A stretch of DNA of 64,000 nt from Bergeyella sp. (GTDB lineage Bacteria; Bacteroidota; Bacteroidia; Flavobacteriales; Weeksellaceae), in assembly GCA_030263285.1 (NCBI GenBank), contig SZYB01000001.1, positions 428,911-492,910 on the forward strand, read 5' to 3'. The position numbers and the translations under genes are program-made. The notes beneath the pieces were generated by a model, which made no database searches, was not told the DNA's origin, and saw only the letters and a program-made list of their open reading frames with translations. Within the stretch, counting starts at the first letter, position 1; each line of letters opens with the position of its first letter. Of the stretch, positions 49,190-58,317 are shown in pieces.

Positions 49190-50105
49190 TAACACAATAC
49201 GTAATGAAAATTGCACTATAGTTAAAAATAAATTTATTATACGCTATTTTTATCATACCCCATTAATGAACTTATTAATAAAAGATGAAGAAATAAATGT
49301 TTTAATAAAAAAATACTTTGGTCATTGTTCTTTTAACATGTACGACAAATGTCGACCTGGCGAAAAAAATAAAACTCGGTATTGACCTAAGTGTTAACAA
49401 TATTCAATTCCATCAAAAAATTTTTTCCTATCTGGCTTCTTATGCAACCACCTACAAAGCACAAAGTGAATTCGGGACGAATCTTTCTATCGAATACGGC
49501 TTTGCCAAAATGTTCTTCATTCCCACAGAGCTCTCTACTAAAATCGAAACTACAAATCTGAAATAACTGGAGACTAGACAGGAACCTATGTAAAATATAC
49601 GAATCACAACTTAATATTACTGGATATTACCCGTTCTCTTCGGAACTCACCTCTTCAACGACCCCACGCGAAAAAAGAGAATTTCCCGATGCTAACAACG
49701 CCGAAAAAACATCAATGAATTCAATCTTTTTACTAATGTATTAAATATAGCCTCAGTAAAGGAGATGGTTAATGATATTGATACAAAAAAGAATTTTATG
49801 ACAATATCCTCAATGTTATAAACAGTGATTTTGACCCTTACACAGGTAATACAGGGTGGTCAGATAATTCAGATCATACAGTCTAAACAAATATTTTGCA
49901 ATAAAACTGCCTTTTACTTCCACCAAAACAACAAAGAATGAAATAATAAAAGGAATAAAATCTAAACCCTATATACAAATTCTCCCTGCCAAATAAGAAA
50001 ATAAAAATAGAAGACATGAATAATGGCAGTCAAAACCTTACCGATAAAGTGCTAAACACCGCAATCGACTATTTGAATAGCAAATAATAGAGAGAAGCAA
50101 TATTT
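49190..50105 (+). pseudogene. eroded exported-protein gene, unrecognised
   Basis: The plus-strand frames look coding but are broken: a secretion-signal-like start near 49310 (VIVLLTCTTNVDLAKK), an open run of ~80 codons to 49566, then shorter fragments such as NSDFDPYTGNTGWSDNSDH, KYFAIKLPFTSTKTTKNE and NGSQNLTDKVLNTAIDYLN before stops at about 50087. The fragments read like one secreted or lipoprotein gene with several frameshifts. I cannot assign a family. It is followed by the palindromic terminator at 50112. Confidence 0.45.
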
Positions 50106-50111
50106 ACACAA

Positions 50112-50151
50112 ATAAAAGCAAGGCGTTTTCATGAAAACGCCTTGCTTTTAT
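50112..50151. terminator. 40-base perfect palindrome terminator
   Basis: Both 20-base halves are exact reverse complements with no unpaired loop in the sequence (a small central loop would form). The GC-rich core is flanked by A and T runs, so it can serve the SPFH gene (-) and the eroded gene (+). Confidence 0.88.
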
Positions 50152-50190
50152 ATTCAATCTCTCCCCTTATAAAATATATCCAAAACAGAA

Positions 50191-51096
50191 TCAAGGAGCA
50201 GAATCGTCGGCTTCCTTTAATTTAGACACTGCCGTCATGGCAGCCATCATATCATTGAGCATTTGGCTTCCCGCAGTAGGAGAATTTGGAAGAAGCACCA
50301 GGTTGCTTCTGTTGTTGGCTCCTATAGACTGCAACGTATCATAATGCTGAGTGACCACAATAAGTGCAGAAGCTTCCTGAGAGCCTATATTTACAGCATT
50401 CAGCATCCTTACTGACTCTTCCAGTCCCTTGGCTATTTCTCTTCTTTGGTCTGCTATCCCCTGTCCTTGCAATTTTTTTGACTCTGCCTCTGCTTTGGCA
50501 ACCGCCACTATTCTTATTCTTTGCGCTTCAGATTCATATTCTGCCGCAGTTTTTTCTCTTTCCGCCGCATTTATTCTGTTCATGGCATGCTTCACCTGCT
50601 CATCGGGATCTATATCGGTAACCAATGCTTTTATTATTGCATAACCATAACTGTTCATCGCCTCTTGCAACTCTCCTTTCACCGCAATGGCTATGTCATC
50701 TTTACGTACAAACACATCATCCAACTTTAATTTGGGTACCTCCGCCCGCACCACATCAAAAACGAAAGAAGTAATCTGATTGTCCGGATTCTCAAGTTTG
50801 TAGTAAGCATCGGACACCTGTTTACTGATCACCTGATATTGCACGGAGACTTTTATCTTGATAAATACGTTATCAAGGGTTTTGGTGTCTATCAATACAT
50901 CAAGTTGCTGGATTCTTAAGCTCAAAATCTGAGAAATTTGATCTATAAAAGGAATCTTAAGGTGAAGGCCGGAATGCCTTACGGAGTGAAACTTACCAAA
51001 GCGCTCTATTATGCAGGCCGTCTCCTGTTTTACCATAAAAAAAGCGCCCAAAAATAAAAAAATACCTATAAAGAGCAAAGGAAGAATATAAAACAT
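50191..51096 (-). CDS. SPFH/Band 7 membrane protein
   Basis: 301 aa of the stomatin/prohibitin (QmcA-like) group. One N-terminal transmembrane helix (residues ~3-22) is followed by the Band 7 domain (QETACIIERFGKFHSVRHSG, LRIQQLDVLIDTKTLDNVF, VSVQYQV) and then an Ala/Glu-rich coiled coil (residues ~165-235, AEREKTAAEYESEAQRI). It forms oligomeric membrane microdomain scaffolds in relatives. No NfeD-like partner gene is adjacent. A -7 box TACTTTTG lies upstream (complement of 51134-51141). Confidence 0.9.
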   Translation of the reverse strand: MFYILPLLFIGIFLFLGAFFMVKQETACIIERFGKFHSVRHSGLHLKIPFIDQISQILSLRIQQLDVLIDTKTLDNVFIKIKVSVQYQVISKQVSDAYYKLENPDNQITSFVFDVVRAEVPKLKLDDVFVRKDDIAIAVKGELQEAMNSYGYAIIKALVTDIDPDEQVKHAMNRINAAEREKTAAEYESEAQRIRIVAVAKAEAESKKLQGQGIADQRREIAKGLEESVRMLNAVNIGSQEASALIVVTQHYDTLQSIGANNRSNLVLLPNSPTAGSQMLNDMMAAMTAVSKLKEADDSAP

Positions 51097-51147
51097 AACT
51101 TATTTTTATTTCCTAGTATTTTAACTTTGGGGACAAAAGTAGCAAAT

Positions 51148-51283
51148 TTACATCGTTATTCCTATGTTTTGTATGCCTTTTATTTTCCTGTACAGATCGA
51201 CAGCAAAATTATCCGTCACGCCAGAAACGAAATCTATGGCTCCCAGCATTTTTTGATAACGCTGCCCTCCTCGTATAATTGAG
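51148..51283 (-). pseudogene. dgt: 3' remnant of a dGTPase (dNTP triphosphohydrolase) gene
   Basis: An uninterrupted minus-strand frame ending at stop 51148-51150 reads RYQKMLGAIDFVSG-VTDNFAVDLYRKIKGI, which matches the conserved C-terminus of deoxyguanosinetriphosphate triphosphohydrolases (SGMTD..A..LYRKL.GI). Only about 40 codons remain; the HD-domain catalytic part (some 400 residues) is absent, and dacB lies immediately upstream. This looks like a deletion endpoint rather than point-mutation decay. Confidence 0.8.
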
Positions 51284-51310
51284 ATTTACTATGGAATAGA
51301 TAGAATAAAC

Positions 51311-52750
51311 TTACAGGCCGACGGCCATACCAAGTATCTGCTCCATTCTACTCTTCACCTGATCTACACTTCCCGCATAGTTATTGATCATAAGGGAGAA
51401 TACAAGAGTTTTCTTTGAATAGGTTTTCAGGTATCCGGCTAAGGTTTTTACCTTATTCAGCGTGCCCGTTTTGGCAAAAATTTGTCCATACCCGCTCCCC
51501 AAAAAAGATCTTTTAAGGGTTCCTGTTTGTCCTGCGATGGGAAGCGAAGAAAAAAAATCAGGAAAGTAATCTTTGTTCATAAGGTTACTGAGAAATTTTA
51601 CCTGAGCAATGGGAGTCACTTTATTGGTCCTGGAAAGTCCACTTCCGTCATGGTACACAAGACCGCTAAAGTCAAATTTTTCGTTCCTCAGATGCTCTGT
51701 AACTGCCAGCCTACCACTCTCAAGCGTTTGGTCAGAAAAGCATTGAAACCCGAGCATCCTGAGTAATGCTTCCGCCAGACTATTATCACTGCGCTGATTG
51801 GTATAATAAATAATGTCTTTAAGTGGGGGAGACTTATACTTCGTTATCGGTATTCTGCTCTCTGGATTTTTGTCCAACATTTTGGTAATAACCTTTCCAT
51901 CAACAACTATCCCACTCTTTACCAAATCCTGTCTCAAACTATTAGCAAGATAGATAGGAGGTTCCGGTAGTTTGGTCAAAATATACCCCATATCATAAGA
52001 ATCCGTATAGACCATCTCATGAGTGTAAGGAGAAACGTAAAAATAGTTTTTCTTTTTACTTTGGGCAGAGATTCTTATCACTCTTTTTTCCTTTTTAGGA
52101 TCCACCATAGAGGCACTCCCTACAGGAAGATAATAGTGCTCTCTTTCCAGCCATACCATATTTTCCGGAAGGGTATTGCGAAGATTGTCTTTAAAAACCG
52201 CAGTCTGCAGCACAATATTTCCTTGTATTTCCCTGATTCCGAGCTCTTTCAGAGCATTTTTAAAATCAAAAACAATACTTGCATAGTTGGCCGCACCTGC
52301 TTTATTTGTCCCTAAAGTGGGATCTCCACTGCCGACAAGATAAAGATCTCCTCTCAATATTCCGTTCTCTATTGTACCGGAATATTCCAATTGTGTGCAC
52401 CAAACAAAATCGGTTCCTAAAAGAGATACGGCAGTTTCGGTAGTAAGTAATTTCGTAGTGGAGGCAGGAGTGAACGCATAACTCTCATTGTAAGAATTGA
52501 TAACATTTCGGGTCTTGGGATCGTAAATGACCAAACCCCAATCTGCATTTCTCAAAACGGGATCCTTCTGTAAGAGATCAATTTTTTCATTGATCAACTC
52601 TATCGCCGAAGGATTAAAATTTTTATTTTTTTCTAACGGAGAAATAACAGACGAAAGAGAAAGGGAGACGGTTGGAGAATTTTGCCCCTTAGAGGGAGTC
52701 AGGCAGAGGACATGTAGGAAAACAAAAAAAATCTTAAAGACAATATTCAT
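51311..52750 (-). CDS. dacB: D-alanyl-D-alanine carboxypeptidase / PBP4
   Basis: 479-aa penicillin-binding protein (S13 family) that trims or cleaves peptidoglycan peptides in the periplasm. I start at ATG 52750 because it directly precedes a good signal peptide (MNIVFKIFFVFLHVLCL); the longer frame from 52807 adds 19 atypical residues. Active-site motifs: SxxK at S97-K100 (ASTTK), SxN in QRSDNSLAEALL, and KTG in FAKTGTLNKVKTLAGY. The ~200-residue insert between the first two motifs is typical of class C PBPs. Confidence 0.94.
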   Translation of the reverse strand: MNIVFKIFFVFLHVLCLTPSKGQNSPTVSLSLSSVISPLEKNKNFNPSAIELINEKIDLLQKDPVLRNADWGLVIYDPKTRNVINSYNESYAFTPASTTKLLTTETAVSLLGTDFVWCTQLEYSGTIENGILRGDLYLVGSGDPTLGTNKAGAANYASIVFDFKNALKELGIREIQGNIVLQTAVFKDNLRNTLPENMVWLEREHYYLPVGSASMVDPKKEKRVIRISAQSKKKNYFYVSPYTHEMVYTDSYDMGYILTKLPEPPIYLANSLRQDLVKSGIVVDGKVITKMLDKNPESRIPITKYKSPPLKDIIYYTNQRSDNSLAEALLRMLGFQCFSDQTLESGRLAVTEHLRNEKFDFSGLVYHDGSGLSRTNKVTPIAQVKFLSNLMNKDYFPDFFSSLPIAGQTGTLKRSFLGSGYGQIFAKTGTLNKVKTLAGYLKTYSKKTLVFSLMINNYAGSVDQVKSRMEQILGMAVGL

Positions 52751-52782
52751 TTTTAAAAAGTTATGAATCCTTCTCCGAATAA

Positions 52783-53007
52783 AACCTACCCGACAACTCA
52801 TTATCAATAGAGACTAACTACAAACAAATCAATAAAAAAACGAACGGAACACAAATATACCAATTTTCCCCTACTGAGAAAGTAAGTTTACACAATAAAT
52901 CCTCTGGAGGTAAGTTACTGATCAACAATGAAAAAACCAAACAAATAACAATATATGATTTAAATCTGGTATCTAATAAATCAAATCTCCCGAAACGGTT
53001 TTATTAA
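52783..53007 (+). other. open frame without start, possible gene tail
   Basis: A plus-strand frame is open from 52783 to a stop at 53005-53007 but has no ATG. The residues (GTQIYQFSPTEKVSLHN, then GGKLLINNEK and ITIYDLNLVSN) vaguely recall the end of a secreted beta-rich protein, perhaps a type IX sorting domain. It overlaps the priA stop by a few bases. This may be a remnant or chance. Confidence 0.25.
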
Positions 53008-55457
53008 AAGTCTACATACACGAATTTTTTTATGCTCTGGTAGGCTTTTATTTCAGAAAATTCATTCAAGACATGGTACAGTTTTTCTTTATAAACAAAA
53101 TACTTTTTGCCTTTAGGGAATTTGAGTAAAATTTGGTACTGATAATAAGTATTCAGTCTCGGGATAGGAGATTTTTCTGGACCCAAAATACATTTTTCCG
53201 GCAAGTATTTTCTCAGAACGGATCCCAGAAAACTGGCAGCTCTATACGTTTTGTCTTCCTTACGATGTTTGATCTCCAATAGAATAAGCTTGGTAAAAGG
53301 GGGATATAAAAACTTTTTTCTCTCTTCTAAAAAATATTTATACACTTCTTTGTACTTGTCAGAACACATGAACCGAAATAAATGATGCTCCACCTTATAC
53401 GTCTGCAAAATCATCCGGCCTCTTCCAGAAGTTCTGCCGGCCCTACCTGCCAACTGGGTAAGAAGCTGAAAAAGTTTTTCTTCTGCACGAAAATCCTGAA
53501 CATAGAGCATTTGGTCTACTTTGGGTACCGCGACCAACTCTATGCTGTCAAAATCCAATCCTTTAGTAATCATTTGTGTACCTACCAGAATATCGGTTTT
53601 TTTTGTTGCCAGTTTTTCGTACAGTTTTTCGTAAGAAAATTTTGCTCTCATAGTATCCGCATCCATCCGTTCTACCTCTGCCATAGGAAATAAAGCAACA
53701 ATTTCATCATAAATTTGCTCCACTCCTACTCCCTTTTCGCTAAGTCTTTCAGAATGACATTTTGGACATTTTACGGGTTTAGCTGCCTTATGGCCGCAAT
53801 AATGACACTTCATCTCCTGCTTGTATTTATGAAAAGTCATCACCACGTCACAGTTTGGGCAATAAGTGACATGTCCACAACTTACACATTCCACCACACT
53901 CGCATACCCTCTTTTGTTATGCAAAATCATGATTTGTTTCTTCTCTTCTAGTGTTTTTTGCATATCCCTCACCAACATTTCTGAAAAATTCCCATGCATT
54001 TTTTTATTTTCAGAAGCATACACGAGAGACTGAAGCTCTATTTTAGGTAAAGAAACGCCATTATACCGCTCGGAGAGATAAACATGAGACAGTTTCCCCG
54101 ACATACAGGAATAATAGCTCTCCAAAGAAGGCGTAGCAGAAGAAAGAATTACTTTGGCGCCGTAGATCTCGGCAAGATAAATGGCAGCATCTTTTGCATT
54201 ATAGTAAGGCCTATACTCCTTTGGTCTGTACTGATAATCGTGCTCTTCGTCTACCACAATCAGCCCTAGTTCAGTATAAGGCAGAAACAGGGCAATCCTT
54301 GTTCCTATGATAAGACGAAATCTATTTTTTTTTATCTTTTTCCAAACCTCCACACGCTCAAAATCAGTAAGTCCCTGGTGATAATACCCTAGCTGGACCC
54401 CATATTTTTTCTCAAGACGCTGTATAAAATTCGATACTAGAGAAACCTCCGGAAGCAGAATAAGAACCGTTTCCCCCCGACTGAGAGTTTCCTCTATTTT
54501 GGAGAAGTAAACGTGGGTCTTTCCTGAACCCGTCACTCCATGGAGTAGTACATTTTTCCCCGATAAAAAAGCTTGGTCGATCTGCTTTTTAGCCTGTATT
54601 TGTAAATCGGTAAGTGACTCCTTCTCCTCCAAATGTCCTTTGTAGTAAACAAGTCTGTCCTTTTCCAGGACGTAAGACTCTATGATTCCCTTTTCTATGA
54701 GTGCCTTAAGATGGGAATGGCCAAAAGTCCCCTTTTCTAAAACCTCCGACTGAGCAAGCGGATCCGCCGGATTTTCTGAATACAAACTGAGGATATGTAA
54801 AAAGAGTTCTTTTTGTTTAGGGGCTTTTTTGAGTTTCTCAAAAATAGGACTCAATGCATTATTTTCAAAGATCCCTTGTTTTAGCCTGACATAGGTTATT
54901 TCTTTTGGTTTATACTTTTCATAGACTTTTTCATCTATTTCTATATACTCCAGATCAATAAGTCCGTTGATCGTTTTTACTACTTCTTTTCTGGGAATAA
55001 ATGCCTCTACCTCCCTAAGACTTGCGGAGGATCTCACCTCAAGAGCACGAATAAGGTAGGTTTCATAAGAGTCCAGGATAGCAAAATCTATCTCTTTGCC
55101 CGTTTTCAATTTTATATAGGTCTCACTTTCCAGCTTTAGTGAGGATGGAAGTACCATGCGATATACCTCCCCTAGATTGCACATATAGTATCCGGAAAAC
55201 CATATCCAAAAGTCCATCTGGGCATTGGGTAGAATTTCTGTATCGTCCAGAACACTCAGTATCTCTTTAGGCGCAACACCTTCAGGACTATCTCCATGGA
55301 GGGAAATTACAATCCCTGTATATATTTTCTTTCCCCTGAAAGGAACTAACACACGCATCCCTGTTTTTACAGATCCCACAATCTCACGGGGTATTCTGTA
55401 AGTGTAGGTTTCCTTAAGATTAAGGGGAAGAACGATCTCTGCAAAAAGAAAATCCAA
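53004..55457 (-). CDS. priA: primosomal protein N' (PriA helicase)
   Basis: 817-aa replication-restart helicase. An N-terminal 3'-DNA-binding domain (FAEIVLPLNLKETYTYRIP) is followed by a winged helix, then Walker A (HGVTGSGKTHVYF) and Walker B (LIVVDEEHDYQYRP). The eight-Cys zinc-binding insertion (CVSCGHVTYCPNCD ... CHYCGH ... CPKC) and the helicase C lobe (ILVGTQMITKGLDFDSIELVAV, QLAGRAGRTSGRG) follow. Length is normal for Bacteroidota. Confidence 0.96.
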   Translation of the reverse strand: MDFLFAEIVLPLNLKETYTYRIPREIVGSVKTGMRVLVPFRGKKIYTGIVISLHGDSPEGVAPKEILSVLDDTEILPNAQMDFWIWFSGYYMCNLGEVYRMVLPSSLKLESETYIKLKTGKEIDFAILDSYETYLIRALEVRSSASLREVEAFIPRKEVVKTINGLIDLEYIEIDEKVYEKYKPKEITYVRLKQGIFENNALSPIFEKLKKAPKQKELFLHILSLYSENPADPLAQSEVLEKGTFGHSHLKALIEKGIIESYVLEKDRLVYYKGHLEEKESLTDLQIQAKKQIDQAFLSGKNVLLHGVTGSGKTHVYFSKIEETLSRGETVLILLPEVSLVSNFIQRLEKKYGVQLGYYHQGLTDFERVEVWKKIKKNRFRLIIGTRIALFLPYTELGLIVVDEEHDYQYRPKEYRPYYNAKDAAIYLAEIYGAKVILSSATPSLESYYSCMSGKLSHVYLSERYNGVSLPKIELQSLVYASENKKMHGNFSEMLVRDMQKTLEEKKQIMILHNKRGYASVVECVSCGHVTYCPNCDVVMTFHKYKQEMKCHYCGHKAAKPVKCPKCHSERLSEKGVGVEQIYDEIVALFPMAEVERMDADTMRAKFSYEKLYEKLATKKTDILVGTQMITKGLDFDSIELVAVPKVDQMLYVQDFRAEEKLFQLLTQLAGRAGRTSGRGRMILQTYKVEHHLFRFMCSDKYKEVYKYFLEERKKFLYPPFTKLILLEIKHRKEDKTYRAASFLGSVLRKYLPEKCILGPEKSPIPRLNTYYQYQILLKFPKGKKYFVYKEKLYHVLNEFSEIKAYQSIKKFVYVDF

Positions 55458-55515
55458 AGGAAAGGGAAAACGAACTTAAGTTGATAAAAAATACATCTCA
55501 AAAGAACAGTCTAGT
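55458..55515. other. priA upstream spacer
   Basis: No gene. It separates priA from the broken DUF2007 gene on the same strand; no clear TTG/TAnnTTTG promoter was seen here. Confidence 0.4.
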
Positions 55516-55736
55516 CTACCTATCTTCTTTGTAAGAATTTACGATATCCAGCACCCTAGACTCATCTTTGACATCCACCATAATTCTGAAAGTCGTGGCA
55601 GTAGGCGTAGTAATACAAGTCATATAAGCATTCTGGGTAAACTGGGAATTTGTACTTCAGACAATCTGGATCTGATGATTTGGATCTCGGATGCATTCTC
55701 ACTCTCAAAAACTGTAACCCTCGTTTTTCTCTCCAT
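55516..55736 (-). pseudogene. DUF2007 protein gene with one frameshift
   Basis: Starts at ATG 55736 (RKTRVTVFESENASEIQIIR), reads normally for about 28 codons, then must shift frame to continue as FTQNAYMTCITTPTATTF and VMVDVKDESR-like IMVDVKDESRVLDIVNSY, ending at TAG 55516-55518. The total of 221 bases is not a multiple of three, consistent with a single indel. DUF2007 proteins are small (about 73 aa) putative signal-transducing or metal-binding proteins of unknown function. Confidence 0.8.
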
Positions 55737-55844
55737 AAATAAACTCGCTAATAAATTACAGAAGCCCAATCTATAAATAAAAAAATAAAAAAACAACAAT
55801 CCCCTCTCCCCTTGTCTTATAAAGACAAAGAACCTTTTAAAAAT

Positions 55845-56069
55845 TTAGTCCTGTACAGCAATCACCTCTTCTATACCAGGAACATACTGCTTGATTGTAT
55901 TTTCTACCCCCAGTTTCATAGTGGAAGCACTTACAGAACAGCCAGAACAATTGCCGAGCAGCCTCACAAAAACCTTGTTTTCTTCTATATTCACGAGCTC
56001 AATATCTCCCCCGTCTCTCAGCAAAAAAGGCCTTATACTCTCCAATGCTTCCAGAACTTTTGCTTCCAT
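55845..56069 (-). CDS. NifU C-terminal-domain Fe-S scaffold protein
   Basis: 74-aa Nfu-type domain that carries and transfers Fe-S clusters. The CxxC is C41/C44 in NCSGCSVSASTMKLGVE, and the start block LESIRPFLLRDGGDIELV is canonical. It is 53 bases downstream of mrp on the same strand, so scaffold and P-loop carrier are probably co-expressed for cluster delivery. Confidence 0.93.
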   Translation of the reverse strand: MEAKVLEALESIRPFLLRDGGDIELVNIEENKVFVRLLGNCSGCSVSASTMKLGVENTIKQYVPGIEEVIAVQD

Positions 56070-56122
56070 ATGATTTTTTACAGATTAAGTGACTGATCCT
56101 TTACCTACAACACAAGGATCTA

Positions 56123-57226
56123 CTATTTCTTCGGGGCACAGCCCGCCATGGTAATAATTTTAACCGCTTCGGTAGGAGGAAGATTCTTATTTCTCTCCAC
56201 CAGACTTTTCAGCATATTCTGCACAGTAGAAATATATACAGCAGACACAGCAGTATTTTCCTGAAGGGCTGCAGGTCTTCCCACATCTCCAGCCTCCCTT
56301 ATGCTTTGCACCAAAGGTATTTCTCCCAAAACAGGAATTCCCATATCCTCTGCCAAATATTGAGCCCCCTGTTTACCGAAAATATAATACCTATGATCCG
56401 GAAGCTCCTGTGGAGTGAAATAAGCCATATTCTCTATAAGACCTAAAACAGGTACATTGATACTCTCCATCCGGAACATGCCTACCCCCCTTCTTACATC
56501 CGCCAAAGCAATATGCTGTGGAGTACTCACGATTACCGCTCCTGTAATGGGAAGCTCCTGCACAATACTCAGGTGGATATCTCCCGTACCCGGAGGAAGA
56601 TCTATCAATAAAAAATCAAGTTCTCCCCAGTGGGCATCTCTCACCATTTGATGCAATGCCCTTGAAGCCATGGGTCCTCTCCATACTACTGCTTGACCTG
56701 CCCTTGAAAAATATCCGATAGAAAGCATTTTTATCCCGTAGCTCTCTATGGGTTCCATAAGCGACCTGCCCTCAACTTCTACAGATAATGGTTTTTCTTC
56801 TACAGTATCAAACATAGTGGGGATAGAAGGACCATAAATGTCTGCGTCTAGAAGACCTACTGAAAACCCCATTTTACTGAGAGTGATTGCCATATTGGAT
56901 GCGACAGTAGATTTTCCTACTCCTCCTTTCCCAGAGGCTATGGCAATGATGTTTTTGACCCCTTTTATCTTTTTTCCCTTGATTTTATCTTTTTCGGAAG
57001 ATCCTGTCTCCGGGGAAACTACTTTGAGCTTGAGCAGTACCTCTTGTCCGAATTTTGAAGCGAAAGCCTGCCTCATGGCTACCTCCATTTTCTTCTTTTC
57101 ATGCATGGCAGGAGAATATGCCCTCATATCTAGGTAGACATCATTCCCCATAACCTGTAGATTATCCACCAAGTCCTGTACCTCTATCTCTTCCAAAAAG
57201 TCCTGTACTTTCTTTTTATCTATCAT
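56123..57226 (-). CDS. mrp: Mrp/ApbC P-loop Fe-S cluster carrier ATPase
   Basis: 367 aa. An N-terminal MIP18/DUF59-like region (residues ~1-70) is degenerate compared with the longer family form, followed by the deviant Walker A GKGGVGKS at residues 99-106, LLDADIYGPSIP, VWRGPMASRALHQM and LLIDLPPGTGD. A -7 box TACCTTTG (complement of 57261-57268) precedes it; the NifU-like gene follows. Transfers Fe-S clusters to apoproteins in the cytoplasm. The CxxC dimer motif usual near residue 280 is not evident; a C-terminal GCAPKK contains the only late Cys. Confidence 0.92.
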   Translation of the reverse strand: MIDKKKVQDFLEEIEVQDLVDNLQVMGNDVYLDMRAYSPAMHEKKKMEVAMRQAFASKFGQEVLLKLKVVSPETGSSEKDKIKGKKIKGVKNIIAIASGKGGVGKSTVASNMAITLSKMGFSVGLLDADIYGPSIPTMFDTVEEKPLSVEVEGRSLMEPIESYGIKMLSIGYFSRAGQAVVWRGPMASRALHQMVRDAHWGELDFLLIDLPPGTGDIHLSIVQELPITGAVIVSTPQHIALADVRRGVGMFRMESINVPVLGLIENMAYFTPQELPDHRYYIFGKQGAQYLAEDMGIPVLGEIPLVQSIREAGDVGRPAALQENTAVSAVYISTVQNMLKSLVERNKNLPPTEAVKIITMAGCAPKK

Positions 57227-57283
57227 CCCCCAAATTATGTAAAGTAGTAAATTCCGTGCGCAAAGGTACTTAATATTTGCTAA

Positions 57284-58183
57284 TTACAGTAATCTCTCGG
57301 CTTTTTCACTGTGAGAATAGATATTATAAATGAGTCCGTCTGTGAGAGAAATTTTTGGGATGTATATTTCTTTAACCTTAGCCCATGAAAGTACCTGTGT
57401 GTATATAATAAGGGCAGGTACAAGAACATCAGCCCTATCCTCCCTGAGTTTGTACCTAATCATTCTCTCCTCCACGGTAAGTTTCCGCATTTCCTTCAAG
57501 TTTTTCTTCAAATAAAGCAAGGAAACAGGCCTGCCGTCCTTTTGCCTACTCAAAGAAAACAACTTATTAATGTTTCCGCCGGATCCTATGGCCAAGGTAT
57601 TCTTTTTATCTGCCAACTGGGCTTTTATCTCTTGCTTCATTTTATTCCAGCTTTTTTCTGTTACAAGGTTATTGAGAACCCTTATGGTACCAATATCAAA
57701 AGAGTGTTGATAAGTACACCTCCCCTCCTCATATAAAGTAAACTCCGTAGAACCTCCTCCCACATCTATGTACAGATAAGTAAAAGATTTATCCAGAGTT
57801 TCTTCAAAATGATTCTCATAAATAAGCGTAGCTTCTGCTTCTCCGGATATTATCTCTATATTGATACCAGAATTTTTCTTTATTTCATCCCTCACTTTTT
57901 TTCCGTTAGAGGCTTCTCTCATAGCACTTGTGGCACAAGCTCTGTAATGGGTAACTTTATAGATTTTCATCAAGTCACCAAAAGTTTTCATCGTATCTAT
58001 AAACATTTTTTTCCGCTCCTCTTCTATTTTTCCCTTCACAAAAACATCCATGCCCAGGCGGAGGGGTACTCTCAGAAGATTGAGCCTAATAAATTCCGGT
58101 TTCCTTTCAGAATTTTCTTTTACTTCACTGATAAGCAACCGGGCGGCATTACTCCCTATATCTATTGCGGCAATTCTCATCAT
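57284..58183 (-). CDS. Ppx/GppA-family phosphatase
   Basis: 299-aa single-module exopolyphosphatase / pppGpp phosphohydrolase-like enzyme of the ASKHA fold. Phosphate-binding segments are AIDIGSNAARLLI at the N-terminus and YIDVGGGSTEFTLYEEGR near residue 133; AIGSGGNINKLF near 190 completes the site. It lacks the HD-type C-terminal half of E. coli Ppx, as usual in Bacteroidota. Whether it acts on polyphosphate or (p)ppGpp cannot be told. Upstream of mrp on the same strand, with a separate mrp promoter element between. Confidence 0.88.
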   Translation of the reverse strand: MMRIAAIDIGSNAARLLISEVKENSERKPEFIRLNLLRVPLRLGMDVFVKGKIEEERKKMFIDTMKTFGDLMKIYKVTHYRACATSAMREASNGKKVRDEIKKNSGINIEIISGEAEATLIYENHFEETLDKSFTYLYIDVGGGSTEFTLYEEGRCTYQHSFDIGTIRVLNNLVTEKSWNKMKQEIKAQLADKKNTLAIGSGGNINKLFSLSRQKDGRPVSLLYLKKNLKEMRKLTVEERMIRYKLREDRADVLVPALIIYTQVLSWAKVKEIYIPKISLTDGLIYNIYSHSEKAERLL

Positions 58184-58317
58184 TTGAGTTTTTTTTGATT
58201 GGTGAGAACAAAATTTAATCGCAAAAGTCTTCCTATAATAATTTTTGTAAATTTAGGGAATTATTTACTTCATTTCTCGGCGGACTTTTTCTCGTCAAGG
58301 AACGATTCAACAAAAAA

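Noticed and set aside
52751..52807. Upstream start of dacB at 52807
   Set aside because: A normal signal peptide begins at the internal Met at 52750.
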